In this document: piece after piece, positions 26,001 through 37,904 of the stretch
Layout of the letters: each line of letters starts with the position of its first letter
Position numbering within the stretch: the first letter of the stretch is position 1
Assembly (NCBI RefSeq): GCF_048771995.1
Contig: NC_133027.1
Coordinates: 60,883,501-60,947,500 of the forward strand
Source of the DNA: Taeniopygia guttata
Taxonomy: Eukaryota; Chordata; Aves; Passeriformes; Estrildidae
Reading direction: 5' to 3'
DNA: 64,000 nt
Notes under the pieces: generated by a model
The model's input: the letters and a program-made list of their open reading frames with translations, nothing else
The model's database searches: none
What the model was told of the DNA's origin: nothing
Program-made: the position numbers and the translations under genes

Positions 26001-27428
26001 TATTCTCTTCTGCTTTGCTGCATTTAAGGGTTGGTCTATTAGACATGTTCTAGTAGGTAAAATGGGCAGCTCTTGTTGATGAACTGTCCTAAGGTAAAAT
26101 CTTTGAGTGCATCAAGAAGGACCAATACCAGAAATTTGCTGCCTTGGGATTGAGATCTTCTGGTGCTGAGGACACAGATTACATGTTTGGAGAATCATTA
26201 GGTTTTTTATTCACTTATCAGTTAGTTCCTTCATGGATCACCTCTATGTAAACAAATATACTTTTTTTTACTTTTTTTTCTTTTTTTTTAATATGTCGTG
26301 TTGAATTTTACTGGTTCAGTTAGTTCCATCAGTCTCACTAAGAGTACAAATACTGCACAGGTAGCTTGCTCATGTACACAGGAGACAGTTTAGTAATTCA
26401 CACTGAAGTTGAATACAACCTTAAAGGATTTTGCCCAACATTCAATTGCACATTGCTGACAGATACTGCATGTACAAATACAAAAACAGGTGACAAATTG
26501 CAGGTTATGGACAAAGCTGTTAGATTGCAAATGGGTGACCTAGACTGCATCGTTTTAGTCCAGGTTTAAGAGGCATGCAGCTGTGACATCTCATGAGAAG
26601 CTTAGAGAAGAGACTGTAATTCAGAGCCACACTTACACTCCAGTTTCTTCTTTACTCTCCTTTCAGTCTCAGCTCTTTCAGCTGGTGTACAGAAAGGAAA
26701 GTAGAGCTATTCCACAGCTCTTGCGCACTGCAGGGGATCCCTCATATGCTGTGATGTGAGAATGCATTCCTAGCACCCCTCTGTCACTTCTCCAGCCCTC
26801 TGCCTCCTGGCCTCTTTGCTCAGGCAGGGCTGGGGAAGGAGAAGCCTGGAACAGGACAGCGTACGGAGCTGCCTGCAGGCAGAAGGCAGATGATGTTCTG
26901 TTTCTAGGGAGTGATGTCAGCATTGGTCTGATGCCATTGAGGCAGGACAGTATGAAATGACTCCACTTCAGAAGGTGAGAGAGTAGAACTCTGATATACT
27001 TCAAATACATCTCTATTTTTAGAGAGTATCGTCTAGACCCATTCTATGGGTCCTAGAGTAAAAACATCCCATGCCATTGGTGTGCAGCGAACGACGCACA
27101 GTGGCAGAACTTATCTATAAACAATGTGAACAAGAAGAGAGATAAAGAATTATTTACAATCTTTCTCAGCTGTTTCCCAGGCTTCTGCCTGGTTAAAAAC
27201 CTTTGTTTTCTCTCTGACTGAACTGAGAATATCTACATTGGTCAGTTTTAAAATACCCATTGCTATCATCCATCCATTTGGAGATTTGCTGACCCCAGCA
27301 CACGCTGCAGAATATCCAGCCCTTGGAGTCTACTGTGGACTTGCACCATATCCTTGTTTAATAAGCATTTGTTGCATGTCTTTAGACAAAGCCCTTGGGC
27401 AAAAAAAAGCCTCTTTGGGAATTGTGGT

Positions 27429-27445
27429 CCCCCCCCCCTCCCCCC
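27429..27445. repeat. C10-T-C6 homopolymer tract
   Basis: A run of ten C, one T and six C. On the minus strand this is a long G tract that could form a G-quadruplex or i-motif. It is prone to length polymorphism and sequencing error. Confidence 0.9.
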
Positions 27446-28819
27446 AAAGTGATGCCCATGTTTTAGGAAAGGATCCTTGAAAAGCATATCTTTATGTACA
27501 CATCTATGCAGTAACTTAGTACTTCAGAACATTTTCTACACTTCTTTTTAATGCTTTCCTCTTTTCAGCTGAACAAGTGTAATTTCTTCGTTTAGATATT
27601 ATTCCATTGGTAATCCAGTGCCAGACATTTTTGATGCTTGCCTTGGGAAAAACAGTTATTTAACTCAGTGTATAAGGCAATAAGGTTTTTTATTTTATTT
27701 TTCATTTTTTGTTTTCTGATAGTTCATTGCTGTGGAATATAAAATCTTTTCCAATATTTCCCATATTAATATACAGGTGAGAAGAACAGAAACATGGTTG
27801 GTTGTTTTCAGTAGAATCTTACCTATTTATTCTAAAAATATGGCAATGCCAGTTCACCTTTTGACACCTAGAAGCTACGGATTTACCACTGATGTATGCA
27901 GAAAAAAAAGCAGCTGCAGTTTGGAGAACAAACAGAACAGGCCATTCTAGCTACTGGCAATCAAAATACATGAAAGATATTAATTGAAATTTCATTATTA
28001 TATTTAGAGTTCAAAGGACATTATCTTGCAGTGGTGGAATGAAATTCAAACTGAAGCTCTGATGATATTTTAATCCCATTGCTGGTTATAGTATTAGTGG
28101 GGTCCAAGGAAATTTTTTTTGTTTAATCTTAAATCAAGTATATTAAAAATAAAATTATTTGAATATGTTATATATTGATTCTTGTAGCCATAATACAGGA
28201 CTAATAGTTTGCTATAAGCCTTAAGACTTCAGGAAACCACGCACCTCATGCTCATGAGAATTACAGCATCATACACTTTTGTAGGAAAATGGCTAAAAAT
28301 AAAGTTGCTAAAAATAAAATTCCTGAAATGTAATTTTATCTGGTCTGTACAGGGATAAGGGGTTCTGAATGGCTGGGAATTAGTTACTTTAGAGAAACAT
28401 AGTTATTTGCACTAGAAGTGAAATGAATCAATGATTTCTGAATAAGATTAAAAAGGAGTTATGGCTTCACTGCAGTTGATTCATTCAGGTCTAGCAAATA
28501 TAGGTTGCCTTTTAAACTAGGCCAGCAAGTGCTCTCCAAAATGCAGAGAAAAAATATGTTTAAAATTCTAGCAGTATATAAGCCTATCATTGTGTATTTT
28601 AGAAACCTACAAAACTTAATTTCTCTCTCAAAAGATAACAGATTTTTCATCAGGTTCCTGGAAAGGTGCCATTTTGGAGTCCATGTGCTTTTTTTTGCTT
28701 CTTTATATAGGAAAAATAATTAAATATTTTTCTTCCTTCCCCCATCCCTTCCAGGATAGTTCATAATTTCATTGAGTAAAATATGGCAACATCTGTGCCA
28801 ATTTGAAAAAATCCAGTTT

Positions 28820-28936
28820 TGACATATCAATTTTTTTTCAGTTTTTTTTTTATTGTTGTTCCTATGAAGTTTTTGTTTGCTTCGTTTTTTGTTTTTGTTG
28901 CTGTGGTTTTTTTTTTTATTATTATTATTATTTTTT
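28820..28936. repeat. T-rich low-complexity tract with (ATT)n
   Basis: Successive T runs are broken by G or C, and an ATT trinucleotide run lies at about 28917-28932. The track of lysine- and asparagine-rich frames on the opposite strand is a by-product of this composition and is not coding. Confidence 0.85.
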
Positions 28937-31194
28937 GTTTCATATGGGCCTGCCATAAAATTTGGAAATGTGTGAACTTGTCTTTCCAATTAAATGCCTT
29001 TTTTTTTTCCTTAATTGGGACATCAGTGTGGATATGGCTACCACTTAAATAGCAAGCAGACCGATCGATAGCTTCTCTGTAGGGTTCACAACCAGATGGT
29101 GGCAAATACCACTTCGCTCAGACTTCAATAGCTAATCTGTTTCCAATGCCTTGGGATGCATTTTCCAGTGAGCAAAAGATGTTCATAGTGTGATTGAAAA
29201 GAGATGAAAATGCCCTGGCTGAATCAAAGGGCTATTTTTTTAACATTTCAAGACTCTTCTTTGCAGAAAGCAATACTAGCTTGTACCAGACCAGATACAA
29301 TTCTTATGAGAGCTCCCTCTCTCTCACACCATATCCCTTATTTCATAGAGGCACAGCAGGATTTCACTGGCAATTTGAGACAGGGTTAGTACTACCTCAC
29401 AAGAAAACCTGCCACTACTTTTCCTAAAAAGTTACAAAAATAAAAATAGACTGTTTTTAAAATGTGGCAGTTACAAAGTGGAGAATGCAGGGTGAATTCT
29501 TAATCCAGAAAGCAAGGAAATTTCCAGCAATTTGCAGATAATCAGAATTTCTCTAGCTTGTGTTTTCTGAAAAATTTTCTTATAAACTGAGTGCTACATG
29601 TTAAAGAGTGATATGCTGGTGCATGCTGAATTACTGCTCAGTTCTCTGGGTAAATGTCCTTCTTGTTTACTTTCCCTAGTGAACAAAAGACATTGCAAGA
29701 TGCTCAGTATTGCCCAAGTCTTTATAAATTACTGAGAATCTCAGTCTGGGAGATCTAGCAACCGAAGCAAAATTGTTCTTCTATAAATAGGGTCTGGGAA
29801 CAAAAGTGATACAAATAGAAACTTACCACTTTGCTTAGAAAAAAGTCAATCTATAGTCAATGAAATGTTTACTTTATTGAAAGGATTTAACTGCTGAGAC
29901 AGAGCAGAACACCAAATTACCTCGAGCATTTACCATTGCAGACTTTCCTTAAAGGCTGCTACAAACAAAACAGAAGCTTCCTTCGGGTTTTTTGCTAATG
30001 TCTGCAAGAAACTAAGTCATCATTTAGAGAAAGGACTCTCAAAAACACTGGTGTAAATGCATTTAATTTGAAGTGCAATTTCAAATAGCAATTTGCAGCT
30101 TTTTCAAAAACATTTTTTTTTACCTTAAAATGGACACTGTTTTCCTGTTCTGACAGCTGGACCAGTTACTTGAAATATACATTAACAATTTAGATAGCAA
30201 AAGTGTAGTGTTTCCAGGCAGACTTTTAATGGAGAATGAAATGTTTTACTTGGCCAAGCTTTGGAGGAAGTGTATCAGTTTTGGCATGCTGATAACACCA
30301 AAGAAATCTGAGCCAGTACACAGAGAAAGAATTGGGGCAAATATGATTACTGTTACAATTCTTTCCCTTTGTCTCTTTGGTTCAATTCAAACTTAAGAAT
30401 TATTTTTCTTTTTATCCACATCTGATAGTTTAGGTATGTGTGATGGTGACTGCATGTCTTGCTGCATGAATATGGTGGAATGAGGTTGTTATTCTACAAA
30501 AAATGTCTTACACATGTATTCATTGACATATTTTAGACCATTTTGAGCCTGTTCCATTCAGGGTATTATTGATTGTGGTAATTTCTCCTGTTTACAAGTA
30601 CAAATTGAATCAAGGGCAGTTTCATATTTCCCACAGAACCACTGGCTGTTTCATACTGTCCACTGGAAGATGGTTAGTATCTCAAGTTTAAAAAAGTTAA
30701 CAACTTTATCAGTAAAACAAATATCTTTTCTTCTATTTTGATAAGGAAAAATTTCCAGCAAAAATATAAAGTTAAGTGCTTTAACTTTATTGCAGTCTCA
30801 GAGGCAGTCCCCTTGAAGAATGAACACTGATTTCCTCATCATGTTGGAGCTTGAATGATCCCTTAGAGTAAGAGCTGAGCCAAAACACTGGACTATCCAT
30901 GTGAAACAGTTTAACAATGCATATTAATGGGATGCATTTTGTCTCTTAATCTAAGTAACGCATTGAGGAAGAAATACATCATGGCTTGAGAAATAGATTA
31001 TCCTTAGTGTCCTGAAGCCATGATAAAACTGTGCACTCACAAGACTTTGTCAAGAATCCATAATATTATGCCATCATTTCCTCTGTGTATGCTATTTATT
31101 CTTCCCACCTCTATAAACATTTTAAAGACAGAAAATGTGTCTCAGTGCTAAGTGCCTCCCTCTGCTTGAAGACATTTACTTGCTTCCTATTTTG

Positions 31195-31265
31195 CCTCAG
31201 GTTTGCTGTGTGATCTTAGGAAAGTCATTTAGGCTCTTTGGTCTTCCTTTCTAACAGGTCATGAG
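31195..31265 (+). repeat. Ancient MIR/L2-type retroposon relic
   Basis: The stretch GTGTGATCTTAGGAAAGTCA, followed by TTTAGGCTCTTTGG and CTTCCTTTCTAAC (31208-31255), matches in order the well-known MIR/L2 tail landmarks 'gtgtgaccttgggcaagtca', 'cttaacctctctg' and 'cagtttcctcatctgtaa'. Divergence is high but the collinearity is convincing. It marks DNA that was already present in an early amniote ancestor. Confidence 0.6.
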
Positions 31266-34200
31266 TCCCATAAGGCAATAAAAGATGTTTGCACTTAGTG
31301 TTTAGAATCACAACCAGCGGCACCTTTATCATGCTGCACCATGTGTAAACCTTGTCTCAGCCCTTTAGTTATCACTGGAGTAATGTACCTACCAAAGCCT
31401 AGAGCAGGAGATATGAATATGCCCTTCTCTACCCGCTCCTACTTTAGAAGATCTTCATCTTTGCACCAGCTAAGTGGCATTAAAATATGTAGATTTGTTT
31501 GCTTGTTTGCTTGTTTTCTATTTTCTTATAAATTAAAGCTGTCTTGGGAAAGCTTTTCTGTCACAAGGGAAGAGAAATTGTAACCAATATATTGAAAATG
31601 CTTCTAAGCCTGATCTGTGCATATGAGTACCTTAGAATAAACTCCAGTGTCACCTGCCCTTATTGAACAAGTAGGAGTGTTAGGCTGTCTCCTCTTTCTG
31701 ATAACAGGTATGCCTTGTTTCTAAATCCACAGAAAAGGAGTGCTACTACTGGGGGAATGCATCTCTTGAAGGTTGGTTTTCATAGACAGGGGTGCAGTTA
31801 TTTGCATCTACCAGCTGAAAAAAAAAACTGAAGAGATGAATAATGAGGAAGAGTGTGCAGGATGCAGCAATTGTGGAGTTTTCTGTATATTTTTTGTAAT
31901 AGAAGCTGATTATTAATATCTCATGTATTTCTCTGTGGTTGAGAAATGCTTCTTGCTGAATACATAGCAGCATTACCTGTTTTATGCATATCACCAGTAC
32001 ATATATTTATTAGTGTATAATCACTCTAAGAATTGTTTCTTAAGATATGTTTGTTGTATGTTGGTTGTCTTTTAGTCATACTATCCAGTCAGAAAGTGGC
32101 TGCCTCTTCCTACTTCTAAATTACTAGATTAAATGGCTAGATTAAGCATTGCCATTCTAATAATGCAATTTTTGTACATATACTTCTGAAAATTTTTTTT
32201 CAGAGAATGTCATAAGAAACTTTTCTAACATTTCCTCTGAATCTGCTTCTGAAATACATTAGTGTGAAAAAGATGGAGCAGCAGATTAATTAGTGAGTAA
32301 GTGAACCAGTTAATTAATATTACAATTAAATCTGCCTGAGGTATGCTTATAGCATCCTTGGCACTTTTCAAGTAATGAAAAAGTGTTTGCTGTCTCTCCT
32401 TCTCAAAGCTCCACTGAAAACGTGGCTTGTCTGAAACAATGCTTCTGTGAAGCTGGTCAGAATGAGGTACACAAATGGGTTACCATGAGGTCAGAACTAT
32501 TTTGTGTTCTGTGATAGGGCTATTCTGCTGTTCACAGGACTGAAATAGAATAGAAAATTTGTAATTATGTACAATATGCTGCCAAAAGATCAACTTTGTT
32601 GCTTTTGGCAATCACTAATGATTTTTTTATTTTGCAAGAGCAGCATAATGTTTTATTTCTGCCCCCATTTTTCATAAAAAGTTAATTTGCATACATTTCT
32701 GCAAGACTGAACCATTTTAGTATGGGGGAAAAAAGGCTCTAAGAATAGTCTGAAATAGAGAGGATTTACCATAGTCTGAAAGAGAAACAATTTATCATAA
32801 ATAGAAAACAGGAAAGAAAAGGTGAAATAAAATCACATAACATGTTTCAGGGCCAAGCATTCATGCTATATTAAGGTTATTTTTTCCTCTGATGGTAAAT
32901 CAGGCTCCTGTTTTGTGTGTCTGGACATCACAATAGAGGCTAAATCCACACTGATGAGCTATGATCAGTACTGAGCTCTGAACATATGCTCCCCACAGCT
33001 GGTGATGTCCCCAGAGTGGTCCCCAAGCTCCATGTCTAGCACAACTTGACCCTGGAATTTAGTGAGGCCAGATAAGCAGTGCATTAAAAAAGAGTGCTTA
33101 GATTTCTCTCCCAGAAATAGTCTCCTCAAGCTCTGGGCTGGGGGCAGCCACCTTCCTGGCTCTGCAGTTCAACACTTTATTCAGATTCTGTTATGGGCAT
33201 ACAAACCTTGGGAGGCAGCAGCAGCAGCAGCCTTGGTGCTTCTTGGGGCTGTTCTCATGGGATTACAGTACCTGGTGATCATACTCTGCATTTCCTACCA
33301 GAGTCAGAGCTTTATCTTTGTTTCCAAACAGGTAGAAGGACGCAACCTGAGCTCAAAGGGATTGCAATCAACTTCATTTATTTATTTACTTACATACTTA
33401 CTTATTTAATCTTAAATCTAATGATGAATGCAATGAGTTGGAACAAAAAACACTGAAGAGAGAGAGGCAGGGAGGGAAAACAATGGGCTTGGCAGCACTG
33501 GGAAGGTTACGATATTTCACACCTACCAGTGACAGTGCAAATGAAGATACCCCCTTCTGCTGTTCATTTGAGAAATGGGGTAAAGGGAGGTAAATAATGG
33601 TTTGTTTTTGGTTTTTTTTGCTGGTGTGTTTCTTTGATTGTTTGTTTGTTTGTCTGTTTTAAACAGAAGAAAATTATATCCAGAAGAAAATATATTAGGT
33701 CTTTTTGTTGGTATTGGTCGGTGCCCAGACAGAGATGTACACTGATGAACCCACCAAACAGCACAGTCTGGTCCAGCACACATTGTCCCACTGGTGTGAT
33801 TTGGGAGAGGCCCCAGGGCAACAGCATGCTCACTCAGGAGCCCTGTCCAGGTTGAGACGCAGAGATGCTGACACATCACAATTTCATCTACCTCCATCCA
33901 GGACTGTCTGCCTAGGAGCTTCAGAACTGCAATATCTGTTTAACTCTTGGACCTGTACCTGTGGCCAGGCAGGAACTTGACTGGGGTTTTATAGCTGGCA
34001 TCTGAGTCCCTCTACTCTCCAAACAGTAAAGACAACCTGCTCACTAAATCTGTTTCCAAATTTTCCCTCCCTTCTGGTGTTCCTCATGATAATTATGTAA
34101 AAAGGATAAGTGGATGTATTAATGTGTGTGTGTGTGCCTTAAACCATTGTGAAACCATCATCATGATTATTTGCAGCTCTTTTGCCAGAGATGCTAGCTG

Positions 34201-36469
34201 TACTCCTTATGAATGTCTAAACTATAGATACAAACAAAACAATTGGCTAGAGCAAGACTGAATTTCCTCAACTAATCTCCCTCAGCTGCATCTAAAAGGC
34301 TGCCACAATGGTTGCTAGAATGATGTACAAGTCACAAGAGAACTAGAGGGAGCTACATAAAAAGAGATTAAAAAGACCAAAATACCAATATACAGGAATA
34401 TATGAGTAATTTGAGAAACTATTTTAAAAATCATTGAAATTTATGTACAAAATTTTAATTGTCTACTTACAGTCTGAATGAGTCTCCAGAACATTTCCCC
34501 ACTTTTTAATCCTGTGATCCAGCTCATTTTCCCCTCGCTGACCCTTCTCTCTTCCCACTGGGGACCAGACCCGCAGAACAAAACAGCTCATCTTTTAAAT
34601 GGTGAACCAAGCACTGGGGAAACATCCATATTTTAGTAAGGCTTTCCCAATAACACTCCTTTTTTATTGGCATTCCAGAACCTGAAAGAGTCTGCAGAAA
34701 GAGGAGCGGGGCCTGCAGGAATAATTTCTCCTAGCCATGCTTTGTTTTGTGAAATGACCTCCATGGGTATCTGCCCTGCCTGGCTTGTCTGCTTCTTCTG
34801 CTTGCACTGAAAGGATTTTAGGCTTGGGGGAGAGAAACAGGCTGCTATCATAAATTTTTTCTTACCCAAGATTTCTACTTGCTCTAATAGAGATTTGCCT
34901 TTGAGTTAGATTTTCCAGAACCCTGGAAGACCTAACTCATATTCATAAAACTGATTTTCAGATTTCTTTTTTCTAGATTAATATAGACTGAAAGGATTTA
35001 TCTTTCTTCCTTAGTCAACTATCAAATCAAGCAGGATCTGGTTGTTTGGAAACTGAATGCTCACAGTTTGCATTCAGCCCATTATATTTCACGTTTTCCC
35101 ACTACTTGACTATATTGTTTTTTTACATTTTGAAATGTAACAAACACTATTTTGAAAGGAAATGTGCAATTTATGACAAGGAAAAGGTGTGAATGACTGA
35201 ATCAATGCCATCATTGATCTCACTGACTGAAAAATCAAATGCTCAGTCAAAATGAACACCTTGGAACATAATCCTACAGACTTTATTCAGATTAAATCCT
35301 TGTTCAAAACACTGGGGAATCTGGTGTAAGCCTTTCATTATGAGCAACCCAGACTGCCATTGCAAAAACCATTTCAAAACTGCTTCTGGCAATTAAAATC
35401 AGCTCTTTACCCAGGATAAAGTCTTCATATAAATTGTTCAAATTGAACCTGGTTTAAATATATGTTTGGAGGGATGAGGATATGGAAAATATATTTGTTG
35501 ATGCATAGGATGTGTCTGATAAATTTCTGTGCTATGACAACAAAATAGTACAGCTAGAATTTGTGCAAAATAGAATTCAAAGCAAAGTCAAATGGTCATT
35601 TTGGGGTTCAGTATAATCATATTTGATTTTCACTACACCAATCCATGAGACATTAATAATTAACTTGAAACATCTGGTAAATTATGAACTGGATCTTTTA
35701 TTTCTATATGCTCCAGAGGAGGGGTTCTTTATATTCAAGGTATTTTTGTTAATTATTCATTTATATTCTTGGAAGTACAAATTCACTACAAAAGTCCGCA
35801 ATGGCTGTAAATCTTATTTGATCTAGGTGAGATGGAAGTGACTAGACAGTTAAAAATCAGTTTTACTTAAACAAAAGCTTTTAAATATTTTTTTTCTTTT
35901 ATTAACACAAACCATACAAAGGATCTGGATATAATTTCTCTATTGTAAATCATAAACTATTGCAAATACTGATACAGATTCTACAACACCCTTAGAGTAT
36001 GCACACTGATGAGAAGCATTTTTGCAAAAAAATACACTTTGCATATGACATTTAAAGCAGTTGATTAAGGAAAAAGGGTAATTAAAAGTTGATAGAAATG
36101 TTGGATTACCATTTATGCACTCTCTATATTTTATAATTGCATTAGTGTTATACAAATGTATTCCACCATTCCTGCAAGCATTAAGACTGACTTGCTAGAT
36201 TATTTGGAGTGAAAAATATTTTAAATATCTCTGGAATCATGTTTCCTAATATGAAAGACTAAATCTTTTTAGACTATGAAAGACTAAATATATATTTGTT
36301 GGTGTAGTGCACTTGCCAGCATAGCGATAGAACATGTCTAAAGGGTATCTGTGAGAAAGACATGGTCAGGATTGTCCTGGTGCACTGAATGCTAATGTGA
36401 CTTCAGTAGAAGTACATGATGCTTTTATTTCTGACTGTATACTGAATTATTTACACCTTCAAGGCAGCT
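31266..36469. other. Non-coding DNA with simple repeats
   Basis: No gene was recognised. There is a short GCA repeat (33215-33230), a TTTA/CTTA tetranucleotide tract (33374-33408), a TTTG tract (33636-33655), a GT run near 34121-34135, and a 15-bp direct repeat TATGAAAGACTAAAT (36250-36264 and 36275-36289, period 25). On the minus strand a strong pyrimidine tract and acceptor near 34815 (CCTAAAATCCTTTCAG) leads into a GC-richer open block to about 34690, but the only nearby donor (TTTCAG|GTTCTG) is weak. Confidence 0.5.
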
Positions 36470-36740
36470 GATTGAACTGTAGCATCAGTCAATTAGCAAA
36501 TCAAAAATTTATATGATTCCAATTTAGCATGGAGTCCTTCTCTCTTTTTTTTTCATTTTAGATTTTCACCCTGACAGTGACAAATTACTCCTCTGCTGGC
36601 TGAGATTGGAAATTAAAAGCATTTAGAGCTGCTCATGCATTTATGCTAATGAGAACTTCTGATATGATTTGCATGCAAAAGAGGACAATCTGAAAGCTCA
36701 TCAGTTTTTCATGCTTCCGCATTTTGATGTAGTAGGATTT
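36470..36740. promoter_or_regulatory. Enhancer-like non-coding block with octamer/POU motifs
   Basis: A dense cluster of homeodomain and POU-type sites: GTCAATTAGCAAATC near 36488, ATGCTAAT (36643-36650) and a perfect 12-bp palindrome TTTGCATGCAAA (36668-36679). The palindrome includes the octamer ATTTGCAT and its partly overlapping mirror. The block has no open frame and a non-repetitive, mixed composition typical of conserved developmental enhancers. The motifs are seen directly; regulatory function is inferred. Confidence 0.35.
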
Positions 36741-37388
36741 TTTCTGTTTTCTGCAGAGCAGAAAAATTTTTCTTGGGGAAACAATACTCTATGTGAACAA
36801 AAAGAGTTTTTCTTTTAAGTCAGAAAGTTCCTTTTTTTTTTTTACCCTCCAGATTCTTGTCAAATCATTTGCTTTGCTGTTTCAGAACTGCAGCCCACAT
36901 TCATTAGCATTTTAGATGTTTATCAAAGGAACCATCCAGTATCTGCCATGCAAGATTATAGCTCAAGCTTCATTTTAAATTCAGCAAGAAAAAAAGACCT
37001 GAGGACAGATGAGAAGAAGGACGTGCACTCTGACAAGCTTCTCCACAGATACCAAAATTAATCCTATTTAGAACAAAATTTGATTAATCATCCACAGTGG
37101 TAGCTTAGTAAAGTTTAGTGAAATAGTTAACTCTGACAAATTTTGGGGACCTCTTTGGCACAGCCTTTCTGGGATGCAAAAAAACCCCAAGAAGACAGGC
37201 ATTACAAATGACAGAGAAGATAACTTTAAAATTATTTTTTAAAAGCTCTTGTTTAGTAAAGGGACTGCTGACATTTTTAGGCATCTAGTTTTGCTTTCCA
37301 ATTTGTTATAATGAAAGACAATGTGGCAAGGAAAGCTCTGGAGATAACAGAAAACCTCAGCGTTTTTACTTTGGTTTTGAAGTACATG

Positions 37389-37394
37389 GACTAA
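37389..37394. repeat. Left target-site duplication of the solo LTR
   Basis: GACTAA lies directly before the LTR and is repeated perfectly at 37899-37904 directly after it. This is the host duplication made at retroviral integration. Confidence 0.85.
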
Positions 37395-37536
37395 TGTAGG
37401 GAACGCTGTACTGCTGGATGGCTTGGATGAATGGAGACGAGAGATCTCTGAAGGCTGCTCTTAGAATATAAGGTTTATTAGGGATGGTGAAAGGTCTTGC
37501 TTGGAGCTGCCAGACGCAGCACGTGGCAAGGCCTGA

Positions 37537-37564
37537 GGGGATGGGGGAGGGGAGAGACAAGGGG
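37537..37564 (+). other. G-quadruplex motif inside the LTR
   Basis: Four G runs (GGGG, GGGGG, GGGG, GGGG) are separated by loops of 2, 1 and 8 bases, which satisfies the usual G-quadruplex pattern on the + strand. Confidence 0.6.
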
Positions 37565-37589
37565 TAGAGAGGATGCTCTAGGAGAGGGT

Positions 37590-37622
37590 GGAAGTTCCAA
37601 GAGAGGGGAAGTTCCAAGAGAG
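37590..37622. repeat. Tandem 16-bp repeat in the LTR, enhancer-like
   Basis: GGAAGTTCCAAGAGAG occurs twice (37590-37605 and 37607-37622). The second copy lies within GGGAAGTTCC (37606-37615), which fits the NF-kappaB consensus GGGRNNYYCC. In the proposed antisense LTR orientation this falls in U3, where duplicated enhancer units are common. The repeat is seen directly; factor binding is inferred. Confidence 0.6.
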
Positions 37623-37898
37623 CGTCTGGCCCCTCGGAGACCCCTTATCAGGGGGCTTCAAGGTGGGCTGGAACAAGACTTGGGCCAATGGGGTCACAGA
37701 CACCTGACGCTTCAGGGGAGGGTTACAGGTGTGGGATGAACCATACATTTTGGGGGGTGAGATGGAACAGACCATTTGACTTTTGGACCTATCTGTAGGT
37801 AAGGGCATTGTCCAACCAGTAGGGGGGACTGTTTTCATCCTGGCTGTACTATTGTAAATTTTTTGCCAGGCGATTATATTTATTCATCCTTCCCAACA

Positions 37899-37904
37899 GA
37901 CTAA
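37899..37904. repeat. Right target-site duplication of the solo LTR
   Basis: GACTAA is identical to 37389-37394. It lies at the 5' edge of the recognisable CR1 fragment, so the retrovirus integrated at or just beside the start of that LINE remnant. Confidence 0.85.

Larger units (their letters stand above)
20806..31194. other. AT-rich non-coding DNA with simple repeats and short GC-richer patches
   Basis: No gene was recognised. GC-richer patches lie at about 23100-23580 and 26740-26960, and overlapping frames there on both strands lack family similarity. The interval also contains a strong hairpin (23003-23061), a C-rich homopolymer (27429-27445) and a T-rich/ATT tract (28820-28936), which are listed separately. 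A possible further relic of the L3/MIR type lies around 25415-25560 (GGGAAGCTGAGGTTTAGGTT, then ATTGAACCAGGTCC), but it is too degraded to call. Confidence 0.5.
37395..37898 (-). mobile_element. Solo LTR of an avian endogenous retrovirus, 6-bp target duplication
   Basis: This 504-bp, markedly G-rich block has the terminal form TGTAGGGAA...TTCCCAACA, an imperfect terminal inverted repeat with TG and CA ends. It is flanked by identical 6-bp duplications (GACTAA). The minus orientation is favoured because an AATAAA polyadenylation signal (TTTATT on the + strand, 37474-37479) then sits about 80 bp before the LTR's 3' end, as in an R-U5 region. A 6-bp duplication is usual for alpha- and betaretrovirus-like (class II) elements and differs from the 4 bp of gammaretroviruses. 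No gag, pol or env remains in the window, so the internal part was lost by LTR-LTR recombination. The exact family cannot be named by eye. Confidence 0.82.

Noticed and set aside
28720..29105. Lysine/asparagine-rich minus-strand frames
   Set aside because: Direct translation of a T-rich low-complexity tract.
37366..37838. Open frames inside the LTR
   Set aside because: These lie in LTR control sequence. No gag, pol or env similarity is present, and LTRs are non-coding.
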